Positions 53,421 through 62,105 of a stretch of 62,105 nt of DNA are shown here, in pieces (positions within the stretch are counted from its first letter, which is position 1; each line of letters starts with the position of its first letter). This stretch comes from Pseudomonadota bacterium (GTDB taxonomy: Bacteria; Pseudomonadota; Gammaproteobacteria; Pseudomonadales; Oleiphilaceae). Location of the stretch: the NCBI GenBank assembly GCA_002747395.1, contig PDPE01000043.1, positions 1-62,105 on the forward strand, given 5' to 3'. Below the pieces are notes generated by a model that ran no database searches, was not told the origin of the DNA, and saw only the letters and a list, made by a program, of their open reading frames with translations. The translations under genes and the position numbers were made by a program.

Positions 53421-54866
53421 ATGGTAGATTTTTGGGCAGGCGCCCTGATAATGCTGGCGCTGGCAATTGCGCTGCTGATTTATCCTCTGGTTCGAAAACA
53501 TCCCGGGAATTTGCTGCCGGACTCGGAAAAAACGCAGACTGTCCGTATTTTTAAAGACCGTCTGGCAGAACTGGAAGCCGAGAAAGCGGCGGGCCTGATC
53601 AGTGAAGACAGGTTCACTGTGCTTAAAACCGAGCTTGAAGCCTCGCTGGTTGATGATGTCGGGAATGAAGCCGATAGCGGCACAGACAGCAACAGCACAG
53701 ACAGCAATAGCGCAGAGAGCGATAGCACAGAGAGCAATAGCACAGAGAGCAATAGCACAGAAAGCAACAGCACGGGTAGCAATAACGCAGACAGTAAAAA
53801 CACCCTTCACAGTGCCCGCCAGAAATACGTGTTTGCCGCCGCTCTGGTGGTGTTTGCGATTGCGGTGAGTGGCTTCTTTTATGGCCAGTATGGCTTCTAT
53901 GGTGCCCTGCAGGAGGCGCGGGAATTCGAGAGGCTGGAATCCGCTGGCAGTGACCATGACAGTGTCACCTCGATAGCAGCCATGATCACCTCCCTGGAAG
54001 GAAAGATGAAAGATGATCCGACCAATATGGATGGCTGGTTCTTGCTGGGCAAAAGTTATATGAACATCGGCCAGTATCACAAGGCTGTCGAGGCGTTTGA
54101 CAGGTTGATACCGCTTGCGGAAGCGCAGGGTGGGAGTCCGGCATCCCTGTATGGAATCAAGGCCCAGGCTCTGTACTTTGCCAGCAATGGCCGGTTTACC
54201 GAAGACGTGAAAAAGGCCATTGATCACGCACTTCGCCTGAACCCGGACGAAACCAATACACTGGGTTTGCTGGGGATTATGTCGATGCAGGCAGGGCAAT
54301 ATGAGGCTGCCATTCAGTATTGGAGCAAAATTCTGGAGTTGAATCCCGAGCATCCGGGCAAGGAATCCATCCAGGCCGGAATTGATGAGGCTCGCAAGAG
54401 AATGGAGGCTACTCTGGCATCACGGGCAGAAGCAACAAATCACAGCACAGATGCCCCTGAAGCGGAAGCGGTTGGCAGCGAAAAAGCGGTCACTCCGGTC
54501 AGCCTGAATATTCGTGTGGAGCTGGACAGCACCTTGGCAGAAAAAGTGGCTCCTTCCGACACCCTTTATATTTACGCCAGGGCGCTCAAGGGTTCAAAAA
54601 TGCCGTTGGCGATAGTGCGTAAAAGTGCGGCAGACCTGCCGTTGCAGGTCACTCTTGATGATTCACAGACCATGATGCCGTCGGCACGCCTGAGTAACTT
54701 CGATCAGGTGGAAGTGATTGCGCGGATTTCAAAACAGGGCACACCGCAAGTCAACCCGGGCGACCTTGAGGGCAGGGCATCCCCGGTTGACACTGGCTCA
54801 GGTGAGGGCAAGGTGTATTCCATCCTGATCAATCAGGAAATTCCGGATGCTGAACCAGGACAATAA
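53421..54866 (+). CDS. ccmI: Cytochrome c biogenesis protein CcmI
   Basis: 481 residues. The N-terminus has a membrane helix (GALIMLALAIALLIYPLVRK) and a coiled region ending ELEAEKAAGLISEDRF, the usual start of CcmI. A second helix (YVFAAALVVFAIAVSGFFY) leads to TPR repeats (NMDGWFLLGKSYMNIGQYHK; NETNTLGLLGIMSMQAGQ-like), which bind the C-terminal helix of apocytochromes. Between the helices is a Ser/Asn/Thr/Glu spacer of seven five-residue repeats (53685-53789). E. coli carries this domain fused to CcmH; here it is separate. Confidence 0.94.
   Translation: MVDFWAGALIMLALAIALLIYPLVRKHPGNLLPDSEKTQTVRIFKDRLAELEAEKAAGLISEDRFTVLKTELEASLVDDVGNEADSGTDSNSTDSNSAESDSTESNSTESNSTESNSTGSNNADSKNTLHSARQKYVFAAALVVFAIAVSGFFYGQYGFYGALQEAREFERLESAGSDHDSVTSIAAMITSLEGKMKDDPTNMDGWFLLGKSYMNIGQYHKAVEAFDRLIPLAEAQGGSPASLYGIKAQALYFASNGRFTEDVKKAIDHALRLNPDETNTLGLLGIMSMQAGQYEAAIQYWSKILELNPEHPGKESIQAGIDEARKRMEATLASRAEATNHSTDAPEAEAVGSEKAVTPVSLNIRVELDSTLAEKVAPSDTLYIYARALKGSKMPLAIVRKSAADLPLQVTLDDSQTMMPSARLSNFDQVEVIARISKQGTPQVNPGDLEGRASPVDTGSGEGKVYSILINQEIPDAEPGQ
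53685..53789 (+). repeat. In-frame 7 x 15 bp minisatellite inside ccmI
   Basis: Seven 15-bp copies (GAC AGC AAC AGC ACA and variants) encode the spacer DSNSTDSNSAESDSTESNST and so on. Confidence 0.95.
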
Positions 54867-54923
54867 ACCGGGACCGGCTGCATGGATTGCATTATCAACC
54901 TGACAGTTTTCTGCCGGTAACAG

Positions 54924-55000
54924 GTGAAAAAGGAAGCGGGCTTTGCTCCCTTTTTCACGGATTTGCTCCCTTTTTCACGGATTTGTTCCCTTTTTCACAG
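54924..55000. repeat. Terminator-like hairpin with its right arm repeated three times
   Basis: GTGAAAAAGGAAGC (54924-54937) pairs with GCTCCCTTTTTCAC (54945-54958) with one mismatch. The 20-bp right-arm unit is then repeated at 54961-54980 and 54981-55000. It lies between the convergent ccmI and comEA-like genes and probably ends transcription of the ccm operon. Confidence 0.85.
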
Positions 55001-55062
55001 AAAGGAACGAGGCCATGCTTCCATGACCCTGCAGATGCAACGCTACCGGCTCGTTGCTACCC

Positions 55063-55824
55063 TCAGATTTTCAGGTAAGGCTTCATTTCCCTGAGGATTT
55101 TTTCACCAATCCCCGGTATATTCAGGAGATCGTCTGCTTTTTTGAATTTGCCATTTTTCTTCCGGTAATCAACGATGGCCCTGGCCCTTTTCTCACCAAT
55201 TCCAGGTAACGACTGAGCAAGTTCTTGCCAGGTTGCCTGGTTCACTTTTACCGCTTTAAGTGTTTTTTTGGTCGGTGCCTTGTTCGTGGTTGATGTTTTT
55301 TCTCTGGTTGATGCTCTTTCCCTGGTCGAAGCCATTGACTTGTCTTTTGTCGATTTGCTTCTGGAAGCAGAGCGGGTATCTTTGTTGCCCGAAGACTTTT
55401 GGGAAGCGGCTTTCTGCTTTGATTTTCCCGGTTTTTTCAGTTTGTCGGTGCATTTTTTGAGGGCTGTCTTGTCGGATTTGTACTTCTTCTGGCAGAGCTT
55501 CAAGCCTTTTTTATAATCGGTTGTTGCCTTGTCCGTGGTTTTGGCTTTGGTTTTTTTCGACTCTCTTGCAGTTTTTGTTGCTTTTTTTGTTGTTGTTTTG
55601 GCACCTGTTTTTGTTGCTGTTGCTTTTTTTGCTGCTGATGTTTTTTTCTCTGCCTTTTTACCGGGCCTGGTGATCTTCTTTTTGCAATTTTTAATGGCGG
55701 TCGAGTTACCCTTGTATTTCACTTCACATTTCTTGACCGCTTTATCGTAGGCGGCGGTACTGCCTGCAGCCATGGTTACTCCCGGAAGAAACAGCATAAC
55801 TATCAGAAAAAGTCTAAAAATCAT
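55063..55824 (-). CDS. ComEA-like exported protein with duplicated Cys modules and lysine-rich linkers
   Basis: 253 residues. The signal peptide is MIFRLFLIVMLFLPGVTMA. Then comes a module AYDKAVKKCEVKYKGNSTAI-KNCKKKI (residues about 25-51), a Lys/Ala/Thr linker like histone H1, a second copy DYKKGLKLCQKKYKSDKTAL-KKCTDKL (about 102-128), a second basic linker, and a ComEA helix-hairpin-helix pair (LAQSLPGIGEKRARAIVDYR; LLNIPGIGEKILREMKPYL). The HhH region binds DNA without sequence preference in ComEA proteins. Each module has two cysteines 13 residues apart, which could form a disulfide in the periplasm. Start SD GAGG is nine to ten bases away. Confidence 0.8.
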   Translation of the reverse strand: MIFRLFLIVMLFLPGVTMAAGSTAAYDKAVKKCEVKYKGNSTAIKNCKKKITRPGKKAEKKTSAAKKATATKTGAKTTTKKATKTARESKKTKAKTTDKATTDYKKGLKLCQKKYKSDKTALKKCTDKLKKPGKSKQKAASQKSSGNKDTRSASRSKSTKDKSMASTRERASTREKTSTTNKAPTKKTLKAVKVNQATWQELAQSLPGIGEKRARAIVDYRKKNGKFKKADDLLNIPGIGEKILREMKPYLKI

Positions 55825-56006
55825 TTTATTTTGGCCTCATTGGTGGGCGTGGATGTTCCAGTTGCTACTGGTTCGAGTGGCTATGGTAAAAGCCTTGGCG
55901 AGCAAAAGAAAGGAGATTTGCCTTTATCCGGCTTAAAGTTTACCGTGAGTGCCTTACCATCCCGACGCTGGATATAATCGACAAGATAATAAAGAAATAG
56001 TAGCCG

Positions 56007-56636
56007 GTGAAAAAAGAGATAACAGTGCTTGTTCATGGTTTCAATAAAGATAAATCTGATATGGTTTATCTTGAGTCCGGTTTGAAATCTGCCGGTTTCG
56101 ACGTTTTGTCAGTCAACCTGCCCACCACCTTTGGCAGTTTGGAGCAATGTCGAAACTCGCTTTTTCTGCAAACAAGGGAAATTCTGAATGGTGTCGAGCT
56201 GGTAAACTATGTGGCGCACAGTATGGGGGGGCTTATTACAAGGTCTTTCATTGATTTTATCGGGCAAGAAAATGTGGGGAAGTGTGTATTTATCGCAACT
56301 CCCCACGGGGGGAGCAGGCTGGCATTGATGGCAGATTGTATTCCACTGTACTCGACGCTGTTTAAACCTGTTAAAAATCTCCTTCCAAATTTATCATACC
56401 GGTCTTTCGGGTCAGACAAAAAATTCAGGATCGGTGTAATTGCCGGTTGCCGAAATGACGGATTGATCGGAAAGCTGTTTATGCCTGAAGAAAGTGACGG
56501 TCGAGTGGAAGTTTCATCGGCGAAAGCAAGCGACATGGATGATTTTGTCATAGTTCCCTATGGGCACGCCAGCATCCACCATGAGAGGCAGACTCTCGGG
56601 TTGGTAAAAAGGTTTCTCCTGACTGGCAGTTTTTAG
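56007..56636 (+). CDS. Small alpha/beta hydrolase, lipase/PGAP1-like
   Basis: 209 residues starting at GTG (VKKEITVLVHGFNKDKSDMV). The oxyanion segment is LVHGFNKD, the nucleophile elbow AHSMGGL, and the C-terminal His is in PYGHASIHHER. The wording resembles Pfam alpha/beta lipases (PGAP1/triacylglycerol lipase type). No signal peptide is seen, so it should be cytoplasmic. The substrate is unknown. The SD is weak. Confidence 0.8.
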   Translation: MKKEITVLVHGFNKDKSDMVYLESGLKSAGFDVLSVNLPTTFGSLEQCRNSLFLQTREILNGVELVNYVAHSMGGLITRSFIDFIGQENVGKCVFIATPHGGSRLALMADCIPLYSTLFKPVKNLLPNLSYRSFGSDKKFRIGVIAGCRNDGLIGKLFMPEESDGRVEVSSAKASDMDDFVIVPYGHASIHHERQTLGLVKRFLLTGSF

Positions 56637-56668
56637 CCAATATCCGTTCTGACAGGTTGAGGCACTTG

Positions 56669-59254
56669 TTATTTTTCGTCAGAGTGTGAAATATTCTCGC
56701 TGACCGGTACTTCGTCGACCAAATGCAGGTTTTCAAGCCAGTCAGGTTGGGCCAGATTTGACCGCAGTTTTGCCGATATTTCTTCAGCGGATAGCGGTCG
56801 GCTGAACAGGAATCCCTGAAACTCGTCGCAGCTGTGCTGACGAAGAAAAGTGGCCTGATCCAGTGTTTCAATACCTTCTGCTGTGACTAGCAGATTTAAC
56901 TGTTTGGCCATATCCAGAATGGAAATGGTAATTTCAGTTCCCTTTCTGCTTTGGCCAATTTCCCGTGTAAAGGTTCGGTCTATTTTCAGTCGGTCAAAAG
57001 GAAAGTGGCGCAGGTTGTTCAATGAAGAAAACCCGGTACCAAAATCATCAATTGCCAGCTCGACGCCTATTGCCTTGATCCTCTCCAGAGCCTCCTTCGC
57101 GCTGCCAAGGTTTGTCATCAAGGTGCTTTCCGTAATCTCAAGTTCAAGATAGGCAGGCTCCATATCGAGATGGTTCAGTATTGAGGTAATTTTCCTGCAG
57201 AACTCCTTGTCGACAAACTGCAGCGGAGAGACGTTCACCGCCATCCGGATTCTGCCCAGGCCTTCCTGTTCCCACGCCTTTTGCTGTTTGCAGGCATTTT
57301 CAATCACCCATTGCCCGATCATCTCTATGAGGCCTGTCTCCTCGGCAACGGGAATGAATGATTCAGGGTTGATTACCCCGTGTTCTTTGTTGCGCCATCG
57401 CAATAGCGCTTCTACACCCACTATTTTGCCCTGTATGGTGTCGAGTTGCGGTTGATAGTGCAGCTCGAGTTCGTTATTCCTGAGTGCCATATACAGAGCC
57501 TGTTTCAGTTGTGTGCGCCTCAGCAATTGTTGGGTAATATTGACCGAGTAAACGCATACCTGGTTCTTCGCGATTGGTCTGACCTGGGAAATGGCAGGGC
57601 TCTCTGCCAGAAGCCTTGCCTGAAGCAGTGCGGCCCGGGCGTTTCTCAGCAGCTGATTCGGAGTGCTGGATCCGTCGGACCAGGTGCTTATGCCTATGGT
57701 TGTGCATGTTCCGGTTCGGCCATAAAAATCATCCGCATCCCGGTTGAGCTTTGGCGGCAGATGGTCTGCCCAGGCTTTCACATCGTCGACAGAGGCATGG
57801 CCTTCACTGAGCAAGGCCAGATGCCCGCTGTTTAAATGGGCGACAAAGATATCTTTTCTCGCCAGTTTTTGGCAGGTAGTGGCGAGTACCTTTATCAGCT
57901 TTGCCTCAAACAACCCGTCGGATATGGCCGAGTTGGCCACGGGCCACTCCAGGTGGATGATCATTATCGCAGAGATACTGTTTGCATTGGCGTGCAGGAT
58001 AGAGTGATCCAGTTTCCTTTCCAGCATTAACTGGTTGGGAAGGCCGCTGTAAGGTTCGTGTAAGGCATAGAATTCAACCTGGGACTTCAGTTCGTCGTTA
58101 ATACGTTTTTCGACTTTATTCTGTCGTAATAACCATAGTGGCCAGATTAATACGATGGATAACATGGCCTGCACAGGAGGGTACCATTGTTGGGTCAGGC
58201 TGATCATCACGAAGGGTAAAACCAGCGCAACTGCCAGGCCAGCCGTTGTTGTGGCGATACCAAAGCGACCGGGTAGAAGTACAATGAGTGGCAGAATGAC
58301 CAGCACCTGCAGAAAAGTCAGAGCGGATGCCCAGGTCGTTGCCATGTCTGTTCTGATGATGCCGGCAAGCAGTCCACTCAGTATGTTGGCGTTGAGCTCA
58401 ATTCCCGGCATCAGTTGGTGTGACGGTGAAGCCGGGGTGGATACTGCATCGCTCAGGCCTGTTGCTGTTACTCCCACCAGTACATACTTGTCATCGAAAG
58501 TGGATGCCGGAACCCTGTTTTCCAATACATCAACATAAGAATAGGTTGTCGGGTGAGTTCCACTCCGGGCAAAGGGAATGAGCATCTCGTGCTGGCGTGT
58601 CCACTTTTCTGTGGCCGACACGGGTCTGGGGGCCAGGTCGAGCGGCGCTTGTCCGGTGGCTCCTACCTGCAGCATTGCCAGAGAAAATGCCGGCCAGCGA
58701 GGTGTGCCCAGGCCCGCGAACAGGTAGATGCATCGAATCAATCCGTCAATATCGAGCTCCAGATCGACATGACCCAGAGCGGCCGCGGCCAGTGTAAAAT
58801 CGGTCAAGGGCAGAATTTCACCGACAGGGAGCCCCCGGATCGGGGGTTCAGGTGCGAAAACCAGTACGGTACGTCCATTGTTTTCAATTGCCTTCGCCAG
58901 TGCCGGGTCCGCTGCAGGGTCGTCTGTTTGTGGCTCGGAAAGCAGAAGGTCAAGCCCGACTGCCCTGGTCTTTGAGTCTGATAGCCTGTCGAGCAGCTGC
59001 GCATGGTATTTGCGGGACCAGGGCCAGCGACCGAGCTTGTCCAGGCTCAGTTCGTCGATGGCGATAACGACCACTTTATCGCTTATCGTGTGGCTTATCA
59101 GTGGCAGGGTCAGGTCATAAAACATATGGTCCAGACGGTCAAATACGCGGAAGTGCTTCATGGCAAGGTTGACAATCAGTAATATCAACGCCAGTAAAAC
59201 GACATCCCTCAGGAACGTCCTGTCCCGGATTGGCTCTGGTATCAGGTCAGTCAC
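56669..59254 (-). CDS. CHASE2 sensor with degenerate GGDEF and intact EAL (c-di-GMP phosphodiesterase)
   Basis: 861 residues. An N-terminal helix (VVLLALILLIVNLAMKHF) anchors a periplasmic CHASE2 domain (residues about 40-290; VVVIAIDELSLDKLGRWPWS is the family's start). Three helices follow, then a GGDEF-fold domain whose active loop reads NSGHLALL instead of GGDEF, and an EAL domain with intact VGVEALLRW, ELEITESTL, AIDDFGTGFSSLNNL and TAEGIET motifs. It should hydrolyse c-di-GMP and not make it. It overlaps the upstream FecR gene by four bases, so the two are coupled. Confidence 0.93.
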   Translation of the reverse strand: MTDLIPEPIRDRTFLRDVVLLALILLIVNLAMKHFRVFDRLDHMFYDLTLPLISHTISDKVVVIAIDELSLDKLGRWPWSRKYHAQLLDRLSDSKTRAVGLDLLLSEPQTDDPAADPALAKAIENNGRTVLVFAPEPPIRGLPVGEILPLTDFTLAAAALGHVDLELDIDGLIRCIYLFAGLGTPRWPAFSLAMLQVGATGQAPLDLAPRPVSATEKWTRQHEMLIPFARSGTHPTTYSYVDVLENRVPASTFDDKYVLVGVTATGLSDAVSTPASPSHQLMPGIELNANILSGLLAGIIRTDMATTWASALTFLQVLVILPLIVLLPGRFGIATTTAGLAVALVLPFVMISLTQQWYPPVQAMLSIVLIWPLWLLRQNKVEKRINDELKSQVEFYALHEPYSGLPNQLMLERKLDHSILHANANSISAIMIIHLEWPVANSAISDGLFEAKLIKVLATTCQKLARKDIFVAHLNSGHLALLSEGHASVDDVKAWADHLPPKLNRDADDFYGRTGTCTTIGISTWSDGSSTPNQLLRNARAALLQARLLAESPAISQVRPIAKNQVCVYSVNITQQLLRRTQLKQALYMALRNNELELHYQPQLDTIQGKIVGVEALLRWRNKEHGVINPESFIPVAEETGLIEMIGQWVIENACKQQKAWEQEGLGRIRMAVNVSPLQFVDKEFCRKITSILNHLDMEPAYLELEITESTLMTNLGSAKEALERIKAIGVELAIDDFGTGFSSLNNLRHFPFDRLKIDRTFTREIGQSRKGTEITISILDMAKQLNLLVTAEGIETLDQATFLRQHSCDEFQGFLFSRPLSAEEISAKLRSNLAQPDWLENLHLVDEVPVSENISHSDEK

Positions 59255-60894
59255 ATCAACGCCAGAAACAGTGGCAGAAGCAGCAGCAGCCAGCTGTCAT
59301 CAGTGGTTCCTGCTATCTTGTGTACTGTGCTCCACGGGCCGACATGCCCGTCTTCTTCGATAATCCTTACCCTGAGGTATCTGTTTTGCCAGGCCACAGG
59401 TTCGAAAGTGAATTCCGCCGCCTCCGTTATCCGGTCAATTTGCAGGTCGGTAAAGTCTTCAACAGTTGCGATTTGCACCTGATATTTCCGGTCAGCCTGG
59501 TCTTTCGTCCATTTGGCCACCAATTGATTGTCTTCCCGGATGCCAATGGTGGCCTCCACTGCCCCGGTTTCGGGCTTTATCTGAAATTGTCTGCTGACCC
59601 CTCGGGGCCCCGTTTTGCCTTCCCTGTCTATACTGGTCAGGCGCCAGTAGTAGGTGCCAGGATTCGTTAAGGTGTCCCCCTGGTAATGTGGCCGGGTCAG
59701 GGACGTTTCGTTGACTGCCAATTCATCGAATGAAGCGGTACGGGAAATTTCCAGACGGTACGAGTTGGCCTGCTTGCTGTCCGTCCATTTGAACTCGGGG
59801 GAGGTGCCCCGAAAAACGGCCTTGTCCCAAGGTTGCAGTTGCACGGGTGGTTGGGGTTGAGTATCCATATTGAGCCGGGCGGTAGCATTTAACCCTTCAA
59901 GATTTAATTCATCAATAGCTCGTGTTCGCAGGAAATAGTTGCCATCTTCAAGTTTCGGCAATGCCACTTCGGGGCGCTCACCCAGATGCTCCCACAGTAC
60001 CGTGTAAAAGGCCTTGTCGGCGGAGATTTCTGTTCTATAGGAGCTGGCTCCCCTTACATGATCCCAGTGAATCACATAACCGGTTTCCCTGATAGAAGCC
60101 GGAATCGGCCTGTAGGCGGGTGTGGGAAGCAGGCGCAGAGGGGGCAGGGGGGGGCGGCTTTTTTCCGTACGGGTTCCAAACCCGCCTGGTACCAGTTCTT
60201 TGGAGTCGGCTGCTTCTACTGCCACGCTGCCATGAATGACTTCTATGGCAGAAGCGTTTCCCTGGTCAAGTACCGAAGCCCGGTATCTGGTTCCCCTGAC
60301 GGCACTGATCGCCGAGGGAGTTTTGATTTCGAAGCGGGAGCCCGGCCCGCTGGCGGGGGTGGTTCTGGTCTCTACCCTTCCTCTGACCAGCCTGAGTCTG
60401 GTGTCTACCATGCCCGTCGTGCCATGCGCGCTGAGGTGGTCGAATCTCACCATACTGTCAGCATGCAGCGTAAGAACGCTGTCGTCAGCAAACTGAACGG
60501 CCACAGTGGAGTGCTTTAATGTCTGCAGCGTGTCGCCCATGTTTACCTGGTCACCCGAGGATACGCGGGTTGTCTTGCCAAGAAAACCGGTCAGAATCGC
60601 CTTGCCTTCAACGGCCATGATTTTTGCCGGAACCACATTACTTCGAATCCACTTCAGGGGAATCCTGATCTTGGCGCCAGGCAAGAGATTGTTCGGGTTT
60701 TTGATACCGTTCAATTTAACCAGCTGACGGTATCTTTCGGTACTGTCCAGGTACTGTTTGCTGATGCTCCACAAGTTGTCACCCTTAACGGTGGCATAAA
60801 CCCAGTCTTGTCCCTGAGCCAGAGAAGAAAGTGCAAATAAAAGGCACAGAACCCACCATTTATGGAGGATTTTCTGGTGTCTCAACCTTGTCAT
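59251..60894 (-). CDS. LysM-FecR periplasmic protein
   Basis: 547 residues. The signal peptide is LHKWWVLCLLFALSSLAQGQ (start ATG 60894). A LysM domain (YATVKGDNLWSISKQYLDS) binds peptidoglycan. A FecR domain follows (SGDQVNMGDTLQTLKHSTVA; TPSAISAVRGTRYRASV), then three Fn3/Ig-like units (VIHWDHVRGASSYRTEIS; EFKWTDSKQANSYRLEIS; LVAKWTKDQADRKYQVQI) and a C-terminal hydrophobic segment (SWLLLLLPLFLAL). An upstream in-frame region to 61080 lacks a signal and is not used. It is coupled to the CHASE2-EAL gene and may be its periplasmic input. Confidence 0.88.
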   Translation of the reverse strand: MTRLRHQKILHKWWVLCLLFALSSLAQGQDWVYATVKGDNLWSISKQYLDSTERYRQLVKLNGIKNPNNLLPGAKIRIPLKWIRSNVVPAKIMAVEGKAILTGFLGKTTRVSSGDQVNMGDTLQTLKHSTVAVQFADDSVLTLHADSMVRFDHLSAHGTTGMVDTRLRLVRGRVETRTTPASGPGSRFEIKTPSAISAVRGTRYRASVLDQGNASAIEVIHGSVAVEAADSKELVPGGFGTRTEKSRPPLPPLRLLPTPAYRPIPASIRETGYVIHWDHVRGASSYRTEISADKAFYTVLWEHLGERPEVALPKLEDGNYFLRTRAIDELNLEGLNATARLNMDTQPQPPVQLQPWDKAVFRGTSPEFKWTDSKQANSYRLEISRTASFDELAVNETSLTRPHYQGDTLTNPGTYYWRLTSIDREGKTGPRGVSRQFQIKPETGAVEATIGIREDNQLVAKWTKDQADRKYQVQIATVEDFTDLQIDRITEAAEFTFEPVAWQNRYLRVRIIEEDGHVGPWSTVHKIAGTTDDSWLLLLLPLFLALM

Positions 60895-61264
60895 GTATTC
60901 AGTCTCTTCTGAAGTGGAGTGATGATAGTAATTATTAAAGGCCATTACTGCAAACCGCCAATCCATGCAATGTGAAATAATTGCTGAAATATTGACCCAG
61001 ACAGGGTTTTCGCGCCGGAAAACTGTCAATAAAAACCCTGAGAAGAACAAACAGGTAGAAAATCCGGTGCTTTTCAGCAAGAGCTGACCGGTCGGTTGAC
61101 AGTCAACAACCCGGCCCGATGCGGTAAATGTGGCTTGTTACCTGTCAGTGCTGACAGGAAAAAAACTGCTGTGATTTGTTTTGCCGCAAAGACGCCGGGG
61201 TTGCCCGTTCAGGGCTGTGGCAGCCCTGACTGATAATAGTTGATTCGATAGTTGATCGAATCTG
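60895..61264. other. Intergenic region between the FecR gene and the MCP gene
   Basis: 370 bases with no gene. It contains perfect inverted repeats GTTGAC-A-GTCAAC (near 61095), CCTGTCAG-TG-CTGACAGG (near 61142) and TCAGGGCTG-TGG-CAGCCCTGA (near 61209). None is followed by a T-run on the minus strand. Confidence 0.6.
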
Positions 61265-62105
61265 CTATTGATACTCACCTGCATCCAGCAGGGAATCGTT
61301 GATAGATTGGGTGAGCGCGATGTTTTCTCGTATACGATTTAACTTGTTCTGATTCTGTTTCACTTCGTCCCGGGCTGTTTCCGCTATCTCTACCGTTTTT
61401 TTGGACTCTGATTCCATCAGGGTAATGGACTGACTCAGCTTTTTCAGTGTGTTGTCATTGCTCTCGGTGGAGGCCAGTACCTTGTCTGACGAGCTTTCGA
61501 GCGTTCTTACTATCTCGTCCATGGATGAAAAGGTCGTGTCGATTTCACTCAGGCTGGATTTTACATCATTTGCCAGCGTTCTGACCTCGTCGGCGACCAC
61601 GGCAAAGCCTCTTCCTGCGTCTCCGGCACGAGCTGCCTCTATACTGGCGTTCAAGGCCAACAGATTGGTTTTATCAGATATATCGTATATCTTTTGCAAT
61701 ACAGCGGAGACTTGTGAAGTGCTTTCCCGTATGGTTTCAACAGAATCGGTCAAATGTATCGACAACGCTTTCAGGTTGCTCATCGATTCCTCAAATGTTT
61801 CCACACCCTCTTTGACACTGCTGGCATGAGCGTCATTGTGAGCTGCCTTTTCAGAAATATGAGCAAGATTTGAGCTGCTGCTGCTGGCTATATGGTCGTA
61901 TTTCTTATACTCGTCAATGAGAGCATCCTTAATGAATATCGTTTTCTCCAATTGTGCTTTTTCAATCTCTTCATAGTGCTCAAGAGTCGTTTTCAGGGTG
62001 TCAAGAAAGCCGATGTACATACTGGATACCGGATCGCCCTGAAAGAAACACAATGCCGTCAGTGTCTGGTTTTGGTGAAGATTTCGGGAAACCTCGCCAA
62101 AAGAA
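61265..62105 (-). CDS. Methyl-accepting chemotaxis-type receptor, C-terminal part
   Basis: The frame is open to the right edge, so the N-terminus is outside the window. The visible 280 residues hold the MCP signalling tip [37 protein letters not shown] in a coiled-coil hairpin. There is no membrane helix in the visible part. It would signal to CheA/CheW. No CheA/CheW genes are in the window. Confidence 0.92.
   Translation of the reverse strand, partial: SFGEVSRNLHQNQTLTALCFFQGDPVSSMYIGFLDTLKTTLEHYEEIEKAQLEKTIFIKDALIDEYKKYDHIASSSSSNLAHISEKAAHNDAHASSVKEGVETFEESMSNLKALSIHLTDSVETIRESTSQVSAVLQKIYDISDKTNLLALNASIEAARAGDAGRGFAVVADEVRTLANDVKSSLSEIDTTFSSMDEIVRTLESSSDKVLASTESNDNTLKKLSQSITLMESESKKTVEIAETARDEVKQNQNKLNRIRENIALTQSINDSLLDAGEYQ

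Noticed and set aside
58080..58200. Active diguanylate cyclase in the CHASE2 protein
   Set aside because: The GGDEF loop is replaced by NSGHLALL further along the domain, so cyclase activity is unlikely.
61142..61159. Perfect hairpin CCTGTCAG-TG-CTGACAGG as terminator of the MCP gene
   Set aside because: On the minus strand the T-run comes before and not after the stem, so it is not a normal rho-independent terminator.

Overview
The window is chromosomal DNA of a gammaproteobacterium, most likely near Pseudomonadales, Oceanospirillales or Cellvibrionales. The basis is gene order and fusions, not a database search: gyrA-pheA-hisC-(tyrA/aroA fusion)-cmk-rpsA-ihfB-lapA-pyrF, a ThrH-type phosphatase, a CysB of the usual 324 residues, rnr-rlmB-rpsF-rpsR-(DUF2232-like)-rplI, and a full ccmABCDEFGHI operon beside fliK and an flhB-like gene. 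Codon use is balanced (roughly 50% G+C by eye). The two toxin-antitoxin pairs are visibly more AT-rich.

Layout. 1-5.1 kb (minus): a TonB-dependent receptor lying downstream of a MalT-type (LAL) LuxR regulator. 5.4-9.8 kb: cysB, a Fic-family remnant, an RHH/MazF pair, thrH and pabB. 10.1-15.5 kb: a cell-surface cluster with a DUF6160-like secreted protein, a secreted protein of unknown function, a large Calx-beta/propeller-type lipoprotein and a convergent unknown exported protein. 15.7-16.8 kb: a patatin-like esterase and tRNA-Leu(CAG). 17.3-23.1 kb: RNase R, RlmB and ribosomal proteins S6, S18 and L9. 23.4-30.1 kb: a VolA-like lipoprotein lipase, class I fumarase, a VapBC pair and purU. 30.3-42.2 kb: gyrA and the aromatic/histidine biosynthesis block through pyrF. 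42.3-44.3 kb: a DUF2780 protein and an aromatic aminotransferase. 44.4-54.9 kb: flhB-like and fliK (minus) divergent from the cytochrome c maturation operon. 55-62 kb: a ComEA-like protein with unusual architecture, a small lipase-like hydrolase, a CHASE2-EAL c-di-GMP phosphodiesterase coupled to a LysM-FecR protein, and a partial chemotaxis-type receptor.

The most unusual signal is not a gene. At least 15 gene boundaries carry short tandem duplications (11-28 bp units, 2-5 copies) that repeat the boundary signal itself. Examples are Shine-Dalgarno boxes (ccmF x5, ccmD about x4), start codons (fliK x4-5), stop codons (rplI x3, ccmC x2, lapA) and terminator arms (14.6 kb x5, 54.95 kb x3). Other points worth a second look are an internally deleted Fic gene next to an apparently leaderless, palindrome-controlled toxin-antitoxin operon, a ComEA-like protein with duplicated two-cysteine modules and histone-H1-like linkers, and the FecR/LysM-CHASE2-EAL pair. 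All functions are inferred from sequence motifs and remembered families. No search was run.
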